NCBI GenBank assembly: GCA_944322695.1 | Contig: CALUPQ010000047.1 | Coordinates: 1-47,597 of the forward strand | Direction: 5' to 3' | Source: an uncultured Mailhella sp. | GTDB taxonomy: Bacteria; Desulfobacterota; Desulfovibrionia; Desulfovibrionales; Desulfovibrionaceae | DNA length: 47,597 nucleotides | Part shown: positions 17,890 through 26,592 of the stretch, piece after piece | Layout: each line of letters starts with the position of its first letter | How positions within the stretch are numbered: position 1 is the first letter of the stretch | Translations under genes and position numbers: made by a program | The notes under the pieces: generated by a model | What the model saw: only the letters and a program-made list of their open reading frames with translations | Database searches by the model: none | Told to the model about the DNA's origin: nothing

Positions 17890-18737
17890 GCCCTCCTTTC
17901 TGCCGGCAGGACGGCATGCAGGTCAATATCGGAAGCCCAGAATACGGGACCGCTGGTACACGTCTGCACGGGAAGTCCGGCCCTGACTGGGTCGGGCCAG
18001 TGCTTTGATGTGATGGTGGTGCAGCCGAGGCACGCTCCCGTTCCGCAGGCCATGCGCTCCTCCAGGGAAAGCTGCGTGGGTAAATCGAGCTCAAGCGCCC
18101 GCTCCCACACCCGCTTCAGGAAAGGCATGGGCCCGCAGGCCAGACACATGCCGCCGTGTTCCTTGTATTCCAGCATCTTATCTCGAACGAGCCTGTGAAA
18201 CTGCTCCAGCTCTTCAGGCGTGCGGTCGCGCAGGTTTTCCATTTCCACGCGTGCCGCCATGGCGTCGGTAGGATAGTTGTTGCTGGGCAGGGCATGCCCG
18301 AAAAGCATGTACAGGCTGGCCGGAGCCGGATGCACATCGGCATATCCGGCAAAGGGGGCTATGCCCACGCCCCGCGCCAGAAGAAGGGTAGGCGTATCGG
18401 GCCGCATTTCGAAGCTGGTGCCGAGAGGGCCCCAGACCACCACTTTATCCCCGCTTTTGAGCCGGGAAAGCCGGTCCGTTCCCGAGCCCACCACACGGAA
18501 AAACAGCACCAGGCTCTGAGACGTCACCCGGCAGATGGAAAGCGGGCGGGCCCAGGTCGTCCCTTCACTGTCCTGCACGGGACGCAGCATGATGAACTGG
18601 CCGGGACGCCAGCTTTTCCAGGCCGGGCGTTCCAGCGTAAGCGCATAAAAACGGTAAACGCCCGCAGGCCCGGCCACGGGCTGGCCGAAGGGGACGTTGT
18701 CCGTTACCGTCAGTTCTGTGCGAACAGGGGAAATCAT
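17886..18737 (-). CDS. pyrK: Dihydroorotate dehydrogenase B, electron-transfer subunit
   Basis: FAD and [2Fe-2S] protein that connects PyrD to NAD. Of its 283 residues, the N-terminal half is a ferredoxin-reductase FAD domain (ARPLSICRV motif), the middle is an NAD-binding domain (TPTLLLARGVGIAPF), and the C-terminal Cys cluster MACGTGACLGC...QTC supplies the four iron-sulfur ligands. GGAGG stands 6 bases before the ATG. It is directly upstream of, and overlaps, pyrD by four bases, which is the standard PyrDB arrangement and supports the class 1B call for its partner. Confidence 0.95.
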   Translation of the reverse strand: MISPVRTELTVTDNVPFGQPVAGPAGVYRFYALTLERPAWKSWRPGQFIMLRPVQDSEGTTWARPLSICRVTSQSLVLFFRVVGSGTDRLSRLKSGDKVVVWGPLGTSFEMRPDTPTLLLARGVGIAPFAGYADVHPAPASLYMLFGHALPSNNYPTDAMAARVEMENLRDRTPEELEQFHRLVRDKMLEYKEHGGMCLACGPMPFLKRVWERALELDLPTQLSLEERMACGTGACLGCTTITSKHWPDPVRAGLPVQTCTSGPVFWASDIDLHAVLPAERRA

Positions 18738-18760
18738 GGGAGCCTCCGCAAATATTTCTT

Positions 18761-18791
18761 TCTATATGTATCCGTTCTTATCCCCGGTCAA
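18761..18791 (-). promoter_or_regulatory. Possible pyrK-pyrD promoter
   Basis: On the minus strand, TTGACC (18791-18786) and TATAGA (18766-18761), spaced by 19 bases, which is longer than ideal. A suboptimal promoter would fit a regulated biosynthetic operon. Confidence 0.4.
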
Positions 18792-18820
18792 GGGTGTTCA
18801 CCTCCCGTCCGGCCGGTCGC

Positions 18821-19390
18821 TTACCATACTCCGTGTTCGTGCAGAATCTTCAGACCGATGCCGATAAGCACCAGTCCTCCGAGTACGGAAGCCTTGTTGC
18901 CCAGAAAGCTGGAAGAACCGAGCAGCCGTCCGAGCTTCACTCCCGTCGCCGTAATGGCCGCACAGACAAGGCCGATGACGGCGGCAGGCCACCATACCGA
19001 AACGCCGAGCATGGCGAAGGAAAGTCCAACGGCCATGGCATCAATGCTGGTGGCCACGGCAAGCATCACCAGCTGCAGACCGCGGGACGGGTCGCCCGAA
19101 GAGCTCTCCTCTTCTTCCCCGAACCAGGCTTCGCGAAGCATGTTCAGCCCCACAAGCGCCAGCATGGCAAAGGCAATCCAATGGTCCCATGCTTCGATGT
19201 AGCTGCGGACGGAAAGCCCCAGAGCCCAGCCCGCAACCGGCATGAGGAACTGAAAAAGTCCGAAATGGAAGGACAGACGGAAATAGTGCCTCCACGTAAC
19301 GGCAGGAAGCGTGGCCGCGGCGGAAACGGACACGGCAAACGCATCCATGGCCAGAGCCACGGCAATGGCGAGAACGGAAAGAAATGACAC
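18821..19390 (-). CDS. mntP: Manganese efflux pump MntP
   Basis: Inner-membrane exporter that lowers cytoplasmic Mn(II). The 189-residue protein has six hydrophobic segments in two repeats, each with an Asp-containing signature: AMDAFAVSVS near residue 16 and TSIDAMAVGLSFA near residue 110, the conserved DAxAV motifs of the family. The start is taken as GTG at 19390, with GGAG 6 bases upstream. An in-frame ATG at 19420 falls inside the -10 box of the gene's own promoter and cannot be used from it. No yybP-ykoY type riboswitch fits in the short leader. It is divergent from rnj and shares a palindromic promoter region with it. Confidence 0.93.
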   Translation of the reverse strand: MSFLSVLAIAVALAMDAFAVSVSAAATLPAVTWRHYFRLSFHFGLFQFLMPVAGWALGLSVRSYIEAWDHWIAFAMLALVGLNMLREAWFGEEEESSSGDPSRGLQLVMLAVATSIDAMAVGLSFAMLGVSVWWPAAVIGLVCAAITATGVKLGRLLGSSSFLGNKASVLGGLVLIGIGLKILHEHGVW

Positions 19391-19418
19391 GGCATGCTCC
19401 GGAAAAGTTGTTCCGCGC

Positions 19419-19479
19419 ATTATACATAGCCGACACTCCGGCACAAGAGCTTGTGCTGTGAAGCGGTCTGGGATAGGAT
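19419..19479. promoter_or_regulatory. Back-to-back mntP and rnj promoters on a palindrome
   Basis: Palindrome GCACAAG-AG-CTTGTGC at 19441-19456. Its right arm supplies TTGTGC as the -35 of rnj (19451-19456), followed after exactly 17 bases by TAGGAT (19474-19479). Its left arm supplies TTGTGC on the minus strand as the -35 of mntP, followed after 16 bases by TATAAT (19424-19419). The two -35 boxes are therefore mirror images within one inverted repeat. Confidence 0.7.
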
Positions 19480-19515
19480 AGAATGTACGCCAAAGAATCA
19501 AAGGATTTTCCGAAC

Positions 19516-21195
19516 ATGTCTGAACCTTATCTGACCATAACCCCGCTGGGAGGACTCGGCGAAATCGGCATGAACTGCCAGAAGTGGCAAACAGACCAGG
19601 GGGTTGTGCTGATAGACTGCGGGCTGATGTTTCCCGATGACGCACTGCTCGGAGTGGATGTCGTCATTCCCCGGCTGGAGTCCGTTTTCGCCGAAGGGGA
19701 AAACGTGCTGGGCATCGTGCTCACCCACGGGCATGAAGACCACATAGGCGCCCTTCCCTGGCTGCTGCTCCAGTACAAGAGCCTGCGCGGCATACGCATC
19801 TACGGCTCTCCCTTTACGCTCGCCCTCGTCGAGCACAAACTGGGCGAACAGAACCTGCTCGACAGGGTGGAACTTGTTCCCATGGCCGCCCACAGCTCGG
19901 TGACGCTCGGCAACCTCACCTTTCACTTCCTTCCTGTCCACCACTCCATTCCGCAGTGCTACGCCCTGGGCGTGGAAACTCCCATCGGCAAGATTCTCCA
20001 TACCGGAGACATCAAGCTGGACCATGCCCCGCTGGACGATGAGGCATGCGACCCGCTTTCCGAATTCGCGCGCTTTGCCGAAGAAGGAGAGACCAAGGGC
20101 ATACGTCTTCTTCTGGCCGATTCCACAAACGTGGAAAACCCCGGCCGTTCCCTTCCCGAGCGTCAGGTCCGCGACGACCTCGACGCCATTTTCTCCGAAG
20201 TGAAGGGCCGCATCATCATCGCTCTTTTCTCCAGCCACATCCGCCGCATACGCACCGTACTCGAGCTTGCGAAAAAATACCGGCGTTCCGTGCTCGTGAG
20301 CGGACGCAGCCTTTCCACCAACATCGACAAGGCCGTGGAACTCGGCCTGCTGGAAAGGCCCGAAAACGTCTATACCGAAGCAGCCGGCTTTCCGGAACTC
20401 GACCCCGGACAGACCGTGGTGCTGGCCACCGGTACCCAGGGCGAAGCCCTTTCCGCACTCGCACGCATCGCCCGCGGCGAACACCGGCAGCTCTCCCTGC
20501 ATGAAGGCGATACGGTCATCATGTCCTCAAGAGTGATTCCCGGAAACGCCAGAGCCGTATCGAAGGTACTCAACCAGATTTACCGGCTCGGAGCCGAAGT
20601 CTATCACAACCCGGACAGAACCGTTCATGCCACGGGTCATGCTTGCCGCAGCGAACTCAGGGAAATCATCGAAACCGTCCGGCCGGAATACTTCATTCCC
20701 GTACACGGTGAGTTCCGCCACCTGGCACTGCACGCCCGCCTGGCCGAAGAATGCGGTGTCCGCCACGACCACATCAAAATCATCGAGGACGGACAGCCCG
20801 TCACCTTTACGGCCGACGCCATCCGCCCGGAGGAGCCCGTCTTCGTGGAATCCGTCATGGTTGACGGCAAGGGCGTGGGAGACGTGGGACGCATGGTCCT
20901 CAAGGAACGCCGCATCCTCGGCGGGGAAGGACTCGTGGCCGTGGTACTTGTCGTGGCGGCGGAAACGGGCGAAGTGCTGCACGGCCCGGAAATGATTTCC
21001 CGCGGGTTCGTCTTCGAGCAGCAGTACAGCCATCTTCTGGAAGACGCCAAGTGTCTCGTGCTCGACCAGCTCGAATCCACGAACCCCAACGACATCTCAC
21101 GTCTGTCCGACAGAATCCGCTCAAGTCTGCGACGCTTTTTCCGCGACGTACTGGGAAGAGACCCCATCGTCGTGCCCATCGTCTCTCAGGTATAA
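19516..21195 (+). CDS. rnj: Ribonuclease J
   Basis: Metallo-beta-lactamase/beta-CASP RNase with endonuclease and 5'-3' exonuclease activity, acting in mRNA decay and rRNA maturation. The protein of about 559 residues has the zinc motif HGHEDHIGALPW (His71 to His76), then VHHSIPQCYAL, GDIKLDH, a beta-CASP insert with TGTQGE, and HxSGHA-like segments (VHATGHACRSEL, FIPVHGEFRHL). The C-terminal domain that promotes dimerisation is present. An ATG at 19483 is in frame, but the -10 box at 19474-19479 would start transcription just past it, so 19516, with AAGGA upstream, is preferred. It is divergent from mntP. Confidence 0.95.
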   Translation: MSEPYLTITPLGGLGEIGMNCQKWQTDQGVVLIDCGLMFPDDALLGVDVVIPRLESVFAEGENVLGIVLTHGHEDHIGALPWLLLQYKSLRGIRIYGSPFTLALVEHKLGEQNLLDRVELVPMAAHSSVTLGNLTFHFLPVHHSIPQCYALGVETPIGKILHTGDIKLDHAPLDDEACDPLSEFARFAEEGETKGIRLLLADSTNVENPGRSLPERQVRDDLDAIFSEVKGRIIIALFSSHIRRIRTVLELAKKYRRSVLVSGRSLSTNIDKAVELGLLERPENVYTEAAGFPELDPGQTVVLATGTQGEALSALARIARGEHRQLSLHEGDTVIMSSRVIPGNARAVSKVLNQIYRLGAEVYHNPDRTVHATGHACRSELREIIETVRPEYFIPVHGEFRHLALHARLAEECGVRHDHIKIIEDGQPVTFTADAIRPEEPVFVESVMVDGKGVGDVGRMVLKERRILGGEGLVAVVLVVAAETGEVLHGPEMISRGFVFEQQYSHLLEDAKCLVLDQLESTNPNDISRLSDRIRSSLRRFFRDVLGRDPIVVPIVSQV

Positions 21196-21209
21196 AGGTC
21201 TGCAATGCC

Positions 21210-21247
21210 GAAGGGGAGCCGCTTGCCGGGGCTCCCCTTCAAGTTTA
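21210..21247 (+). terminator. Terminator after rnj
   Basis: GAAGGGGAGCC (21210-21220) pairs with GGCTCCCCTTC (21230-21240), an 11-bp stem followed by a short, imperfect T tract. Confidence 0.75.
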
Positions 21248-21374
21248 AGCGGGCCTGTCCGGCGCCACCTGCTTCCGCCGACGAAAAAAACATGAACTGC
21301 CGATACGTTTCCACGTTCCGGCACTGTCATGACCGATAAAAAACCTCCTGTCCCGAAACGAAAGCATAAAAGCC

Positions 21375-21404
21375 TTGACTTTTTGTTCGATATCAAACTA
21401 AATA
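21375..21404 (+). promoter_or_regulatory. Possible promoter of the alkylsulfatase-like gene
   Basis: TTGACT (21375-21380), then TAAATA (21399-21404) after 18 bases, in an AT-rich patch. The spacer contains an imperfect inverted repeat, GTTcGATATCaAAC, which could be an operator. Confidence 0.4.
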
Positions 21405-21447
21405 AAAAAAACAGTTGTCCTCATCAATGTTTTCTCCAGGAGGTCTT

Positions 21448-22797
21448 ATGAACAAAAGCCCCGCCACTCTCACTCTGGAAAAAAGACGCGAGCAGCTCCA
21501 GCCCCACATTGTCCAGGTCAGTCCCAACGTCTGGGTTTCCGTGGCCGAAGACGTATCCAACGTGGCCATGATTCGCGGAAAGGACGGCCTCGTGCTTGTG
21601 GATACCGGCATGATTCCCGACAGAGCGGCAGTCACTCTGGAAGCCTTCCGGAACATTGCGCCCCTCGACCGCTATCCCATCAAGGCCATCATCTATACTC
21701 ACGGACACGGCGACCACACCGGCGGGTCTCCCGTCTTCTGCGCCGAAGGTTCAAAGCCGGAAATCTGGGCCAGAGACAATTTCGGTGCGGAAGTTCTTCC
21801 TTTCGAACGTGCGGGCCTCATGCCTCTGTTCAAGGCTCGCGGGGGAAAACAGGGAGGCTTTCTGCTTCCCCCGGAAAAGCGCATCTGCAACGGCATCTCA
21901 CCGGTACGCTATCCCCGCGCAGGCGGCGCCGTTTTCAGCGGTAAGACGGGCGCCGTTCTCCCCGACCATTTCTTCAGCGACGACGTCACCCTGGAAATTG
22001 CCGGACTGAAGCTGCATCTTTTCGCCACCCCGGGAGAAACCGACGACGCCCTCTCCGTATGGTTTCCCGAAGAGCGCGTGCTCTTCTGCGGCGATGACCT
22101 GTACCGTTCCTTTCCCAACGTCTATCCTGTACGGGGGACGGGCAACCGCGATATTCCCGCCTGGTGCTCCAGCCTGAAACGTCTCGAATCCCTGGATGCC
22201 GACGTGCTGGTTCCGGGGCATACCGACCCGTTCACGGGTAAGGACCATGTAAAGGAAGTGCTCACCAACTATCGCGAAGCGCTCGAGTACGTGTTCGACA
22301 AAACCATAGAGGGCATGAACGCAGGCAAAACGCCCGACGAACTTGCCCGTGAAGTCAGGCTGCCGGAACATCTCTCCTCCCTCGACTATCTTGAGGAAGC
22401 CTACGGCAACGTCTCCTGGACGGTGCGCAACATCTTCAACAGTCTCGTCGGATGGTTCGACGGCAACCCTCTCCATCTGGCAGAAGGAAACAGTCCCGAG
22501 AGGGAGGCACTACACATGGCAGCCCTTGCCGGCGGCGAAGAGGCTCTTTTCCGTCAGGCTCAGAACGCCCTCGCCCTGAAAGACGCGATATGGGCGGCCA
22601 GACTTGCCGACCATCTGCTCGCGCTGAAGCCTCGGCAAAAGGAGTATCTGACGCTCAAAGCCGATGCGCTGGAAATTCTTGCCGAAGAGATGCTGACCGC
22701 CACGGGCCGCAACTACACCTTCAGCGTGGCGCAGGAGTTGAGAAGTCGGGCGGAAAAGACCGCCACGAATCCTGAAGGACCCGTCGCCTCAGCATAG
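21448..22797 (+). CDS. Metallo-beta-lactamase-fold alkylsulfatase-like hydrolase
   Basis: Resembles the SdsA1/BDS1 sulfatase group, which cleaves sulfate from alkyl esters with a two-zinc centre. The 449-residue protein has metal ligands HGHGDH (His85, His87, Asp89, His90), later FPNVYPVRGTGNRD and VPGHTDP segments, and then a helical region (LEYVFDKTIEGMNAGKTPDEL) like the family's dimerisation domain. It ends with RNYTFSVAQELR and lacks the C-terminal sterol-carrier-like domain of SdsA1, so it is clearly shorter. No signal peptide is seen, suggesting a cytoplasmic location. ATG 21448 has GGAGG 5 bases upstream. Its neighbour across a terminator is an arylsulfotransferase/TRAP cluster, which fits sulfate-ester use, but the substrate is unknown. 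Confidence 0.8.
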   Translation: MNKSPATLTLEKRREQLQPHIVQVSPNVWVSVAEDVSNVAMIRGKDGLVLVDTGMIPDRAAVTLEAFRNIAPLDRYPIKAIIYTHGHGDHTGGSPVFCAEGSKPEIWARDNFGAEVLPFERAGLMPLFKARGGKQGGFLLPPEKRICNGISPVRYPRAGGAVFSGKTGAVLPDHFFSDDVTLEIAGLKLHLFATPGETDDALSVWFPEERVLFCGDDLYRSFPNVYPVRGTGNRDIPAWCSSLKRLESLDADVLVPGHTDPFTGKDHVKEVLTNYREALEYVFDKTIEGMNAGKTPDELAREVRLPEHLSSLDYLEEAYGNVSWTVRNIFNSLVGWFDGNPLHLAEGNSPEREALHMAALAGGEEALFRQAQNALALKDAIWAARLADHLLALKPRQKEYLTLKADALEILAEEMLTATGRNYTFSVAQELRSRAEKTATNPEGPVASA

Positions 22798-22947
22798 TGA
22801 CCCGACTTCTCGCCCGGCCAGTCATACGCAATCCGCTTTCCGGACGCCTGGCGACAAGGCATGACGGGCAGCAGGCCAGGCAAAGGTCGAAAAAATCCGC
22901 TCCCCTGCCCTGTTCCGACAAGGCTCCACTCACAGTAATGCCTTTTA

Positions 22948-22975
22948 GCCCCAGCCCCGCTGGGGCTTTTCTTAA
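22948..22975 (+). terminator. Terminator after the alkylsulfatase-like gene
   Basis: AGCCCCAGC (22948-22956), loop CCC, GCTGGGGCT (22960-22968), then TTTCTT. Confidence 0.85.
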
Positions 22976-22982
22976 ACGAAGA

Positions 22983-23011
22983 AGCGCGCCCGGAAACCGG
23001 ACGCGCTTTTT
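22983..23011 (+). terminator. Second hairpin between convergent genes
   Basis: AGCGCGCCCGG (22983-22993) with CCGGACGCGCT (22997-23007), one mismatch, then TTTT. It lies 34 bases beyond the arylsulfotransferase stop on the other strand and may also end that operon. Confidence 0.65.
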
Positions 23012-23044
23012 CAGGTCAGAGGACGGGGAGAATCCCGCTACGGC

Positions 23045-24493
23045 TTAGTCGTCGGTGGCGGCAATGCAGTCGCCGGCGTTGGCCACATAGCCGAGGGTGC
23101 CTTCCACTTCCACTTCGCTGCTGCGGCTGCCGAAAGCGGCGGCGCCGGGCATACGGAAGGTAGCGCAGTCGGCGGGAGCGATGGCCACTTCAGGCGTGTG
23201 CTGAGCCTGAGGCACCCATTCGTAGGGCACGCGGTAGGCACGGTACACCATGTTCATGTTGCGGCCGTCCTTGTAGGGGTTGATGAATTCCCACACAATC
23301 TGATGGTCGGCGGTCACTTCGAGCAGACGGCCGTCGGAGCCCTCGGTAATGAGGGTGTTGCCGTTGGGCAGACGCTGCGCGGCGCTGATGAAGGGGCTGT
23401 AGAAGCGGCTGGCATCCAGCGGCACAACGAAGCCGGCTTCGTGGGGAGTGTACTGCCACACAATCTTCAGAGTGATGGGGTCGAACTCCAGCACACGGGT
23501 GTAGTCGCGCTGGGCGGCCTTCACACCGATGGGCGCACCGGGGTTCGGGTTGTCGTAACCGGCCCAACCGCCGTTGTCAAACACAAGAATGTTGCCCGCA
23601 CCGGGAAGGCCGTCGGGAATCATGTGCGCATGGTGCTGACCGATAATCCAGCCGAGGGAATGCTCGGGATGGCCGATGCTGTAGTCGGGACCGACCTTCC
23701 AGACAATCTTGCCGGTTTCCTTGCTGATGATGAAGATGATGTTGGTTTCACGGCCGTCCATGATGATGTTGTCGGGATGGAAACGTTCGTCACCGGCATC
23801 ATACCACTTGTTGGGGCCGAGGGTGGACATGGAGTTGATGTGCATCCAGTCGCCGAGACCGGGAGCGCTGTCGATGAGGGAACCGCCGCGGTAGTTGGGG
23901 TTACGGGCCATGGCGTTGCGGGCGGCTTCGGAGAAGCCCATTTCCTCCACATGGTCGGAAGCCTGCCATTCCCAGATGATTTCGCCTTCCCAGTTCACTT
24001 CGTACACCACGTCGTCAAGCAGAGGCTTGTCGGAGATGTATTCGCAGTGAGCGTCGCGGTGGCAGAGCACGAGGGTGTTACCGGACATGGACTGAGGTTC
24101 GTGACCGGGAGCGTAGTAACCGGTGGTGCTGCCTTCACGCTGGAAGTCGTGATGCTGGCGGGCCATCCACTGGGGCTTTTCGCCCGGGTCCTCGATGAAT
24201 TCGGCCTGGTTGAATTCCCAGACCACGTTGCCGTCCCAGTCCACCTGAATGAGGTCGACCTGGTCCTGAAGGCCGTACTTGGGGTTACGAATGCCGCGGC
24301 TGCCGAGCAGATAACCGCCGGGGAAAATCTTGTTCGGGAAGCCGTGCACGCCCTTCCAGAGCTTGATTTCCTGGCCGTTCATGTCGATGAGCATGGCGCC
24401 CTGCCCTTTGACGGGCATGACGGTATAGCCGTTATACGCCCTTTCAGGGTCGTAGAGGGTAACACCGGTGGGGTAAACTGTAGGATGACCCAT
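23045..24493 (-). CDS. Arylsulfotransferase-family (ASST-like) beta-propeller protein
   Basis: ASST enzymes move sulfate from one phenolic ester to another through a sulfo-histidine intermediate. The 482-residue protein shows at least five propeller-blade repeats of the form 'V/E-x-D...IVW-x-F' (DWDGNVVWEF, NWEGEIIWEW, KETGKIVWKV, ITLKIVWQY, ADHQIVWEF). His-rich motifs typical of the active face are RQHHDF (114-115), GDWMHINSM (His218) and GQHHAHM (287-290). Known ASSTs are exported and periplasmic, but this protein begins MGHPTVYPTG with no signal peptide. AAGGAG stands 7 bases before the ATG. It is the last gene of a TRAP transporter operon, so its substrate probably enters through that transporter; the actual reaction is unproven. 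Confidence 0.85.
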   Translation of the reverse strand: MGHPTVYPTGVTLYDPERAYNGYTVMPVKGQGAMLIDMNGQEIKLWKGVHGFPNKIFPGGYLLGSRGIRNPKYGLQDQVDLIQVDWDGNVVWEFNQAEFIEDPGEKPQWMARQHHDFQREGSTTGYYAPGHEPQSMSGNTLVLCHRDAHCEYISDKPLLDDVVYEVNWEGEIIWEWQASDHVEEMGFSEAARNAMARNPNYRGGSLIDSAPGLGDWMHINSMSTLGPNKWYDAGDERFHPDNIIMDGRETNIIFIISKETGKIVWKVGPDYSIGHPEHSLGWIIGQHHAHMIPDGLPGAGNILVFDNGGWAGYDNPNPGAPIGVKAAQRDYTRVLEFDPITLKIVWQYTPHEAGFVVPLDASRFYSPFISAAQRLPNGNTLITEGSDGRLLEVTADHQIVWEFINPYKDGRNMNMVYRAYRVPYEWVPQAQHTPEVAIAPADCATFRMPGAAAFGSRSSEVEVEGTLGYVANAGDCIAATDD

Positions 24494-24562
24494 GATAAAA
24501 CTCCTTACATAAGAGTTAGGGGGAAAAGGCCCGAGGCCGAGGCCTCGGGGTGCAGGGAAAAC

Positions 24563-26476
24563 TTAGAGAATTTCCGGACCCATGAGGGTGTAGGGCAGCC
24601 AGAGGGCGATGTCCGGAATGATGGTGATGAGCACGACCGCAAGAATCATCAGACCCACGAAAGGCACGATGCCCTTGAAGATGGTCTCAATCGGGATGCC
24701 CTTGGCCACACCGGCAAGGGCGAACACCACCACGCCCACGGGAGGCGTAATCTGGCCCATTTCCATAATCATGACGGACACGACGCCGAACCACACGGGG
24801 TCGAAGCCGAGGGCCACGACGGTGGGGAAGATGGAGGGCAGGGTGAGCATGAGCATGGGGATAACGTTCATCATGCAGCCGAGGATGATGTAGATGACCA
24901 CGATGATGGCGAACACCCAGTAACGGTTGAACGGCAGGGAGACGATGAAGTCGGCCAGCAGGAAGGGAAGACGGGTGGCGGCGAAGAAGTAGCCGAGAAT
25001 GGCCACGCCCACCATGATGCCCATGATGCGGGCGGTGAGTTCACCGGTTTCATGCAGGGAGGCCAGCAGGTTCTGCTTGGTCACCTTGCGACGGGCGAGG
25101 GCGTAGAGGAAGGCGCCCATGGCGCCGATGCCGCCGCCTTCGTTGGGGGAGCAGATACCGGCCACGATGCTGCCCAGAACCAGCACGAACAGTGCGAGGA
25201 TGGGAAGCAGGCCCATGGAGGACTGAATCTTTTCGGCCAGAGTGTACTTGGGACCGCGGGGAGCGAGCTCAGGATGACGCACGGCCATGTAGTAGATGTA
25301 GCCCATGAACATGAGGGCCAGCATGATGCCGGGAATCAGGCCGGCCATGAACAGGCGGCCGATGGAAACTTCCGTGACGATACCGTAGATGATGAAGCCC
25401 GAGCTTGGCGGAATGAGGATGCCGAGCGTACCGCCGGCGGCCAGAGAGCCTGTGGCGAGGGAGGGCGAATACTTGAGGCGCATCATTTCCGGCAGGGACA
25501 CGGAGCCCATGGTCACGGCGGTGGAGAGGGAGTCGCCGCACACGGCAGCGAAGCCGGTGCAGCCGGCGACGCCGGCCATGCCCATGCCGCCGGGCATGTG
25601 GCCTATCCATTTATTGGCGGAGTTGAACAGGTCAACGGAAATGCCGGAGTAAAGAATCATGCAGCCCATGAGCACGAAGAGCGGCAGGGCCACAAGGTTG
25701 TAGTTGGCGGAAGCGGCGTAAGGCGTGGTGCCCACGGCGGCGAGAGCGGCGATAACGTTACGGGACACGGCCACCATGCCCATGGCACCGATGATGCTCA
25801 TGGCCCAGGCGATGGGCATGCGGATGAACAGGAAGAGGAACAGCAGGCCGAACGCTATGAGGCCGAGGAAAAGATTGGAAATTTCGTAGGGGCTTTCACG
25901 ATACCAGAAAGGCAGGTAGGCAAGAGCGAAAGCGAAGGCGACACCGAGCACGAAGGGAATGTAGTGACCGGAACCGAGGCACTTGATGCTTTCGCGCACG
26001 AACTGGAACAAGGCCACGAAGGCGGTGAGGCAGAGGCCCACCACGGGCATCCAGTAATAGAATTCCAGAGGAACATAAAGCTCCATGGACTGGGTGCCGA
26101 ACTTGCTCAGGAATGCATCGTAGCTTTCAAAAGTAAGCAGAACCATGACGCCGAGCACCAGAGAGGAGACCGTCATGTCGCACCAGCGCTTCATTCCCTT
26201 GGACATGCGCTCGTAGATGAAGTCAATCATCATATGGCGGTCTTGCAACTGCAGCAGCGCCATGAAGGAGAAGGTCGTGAGCGCAAGAAGGTTTTCCTGC
26301 AATTCCAGCGAACCGGGAACGCTGAAACCGAACAGGCGGCAGCAGACGTCCACGGTGATGAGCACCGGCAGAATGGCCATGGCCGCGTAGCTCAGCCAGC
26401 TCACCTTGGTGGTGAATTTGTCAAGAAAGTCATAGACGCGCTGTAAAGCGGGAGAAAGGGAAACTTGTTCTGCCAT
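24563..26476 (-). CDS. TRAP transporter fused permease (DctQ-DctM)
   Basis: Inner-membrane part of a tripartite ATP-independent periplasmic transporter, which uses an ion gradient to import organic anions delivered by a DctP protein. The 637-residue protein fuses the small DctQ subunit (about residues 1-175, four hydrophobic segments including LQDRHMMIDFIYERM) to the large DctM subunit (about a dozen segments; GMAGVAGCTGFAAVCGDS and the GTLGILIPPSSGFIIYG scoop motif). GAGG precedes the ATG. It lies 69 bases before the arylsulfotransferase and 116 bases after the nearer dctP, in one operon. Confidence 0.93.
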   Translation of the reverse strand: MAEQVSLSPALQRVYDFLDKFTTKVSWLSYAAMAILPVLITVDVCCRLFGFSVPGSLELQENLLALTTFSFMALLQLQDRHMMIDFIYERMSKGMKRWCDMTVSSLVLGVMVLLTFESYDAFLSKFGTQSMELYVPLEFYYWMPVVGLCLTAFVALFQFVRESIKCLGSGHYIPFVLGVAFAFALAYLPFWYRESPYEISNLFLGLIAFGLLFLFLFIRMPIAWAMSIIGAMGMVAVSRNVIAALAAVGTTPYAASANYNLVALPLFVLMGCMILYSGISVDLFNSANKWIGHMPGGMGMAGVAGCTGFAAVCGDSLSTAVTMGSVSLPEMMRLKYSPSLATGSLAAGGTLGILIPPSSGFIIYGIVTEVSIGRLFMAGLIPGIMLALMFMGYIYYMAVRHPELAPRGPKYTLAEKIQSSMGLLPILALFVLVLGSIVAGICSPNEGGGIGAMGAFLYALARRKVTKQNLLASLHETGELTARIMGIMVGVAILGYFFAATRLPFLLADFIVSLPFNRYWVFAIIVVIYIILGCMMNVIPMLMLTLPSIFPTVVALGFDPVWFGVVSVMIMEMGQITPPVGVVVFALAGVAKGIPIETIFKGIVPFVGLMILAVVLITIIPDIALWLPYTLMGPEIL

Positions 26477-26592
26477 GGAAACCTCGGCTTTTCACGGTTC
26501 GCACCCGAGCGAACCGCACAGAAAAGGATACGCCAAAAAACTCTACCTGATAATGAAGGAGGGAGGGGCAGAGACACCCCTCCCTCTACATA

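Noticed and set aside
19391-19480. Manganese riboswitch (yybP-ykoY) ahead of mntP
   Set aside because: The predicted leader is only about 20 bases, too short for the motif, and no matching stem-loops are seen.
23198-26446. A 1082-codon plus-strand open frame
   Set aside because: It lies antisense to the arylsulfotransferase and TRAP permease genes. The product is a Gly/His/Glu-rich low-complexity chain with no domain; it is a codon-bias shadow of the real genes.
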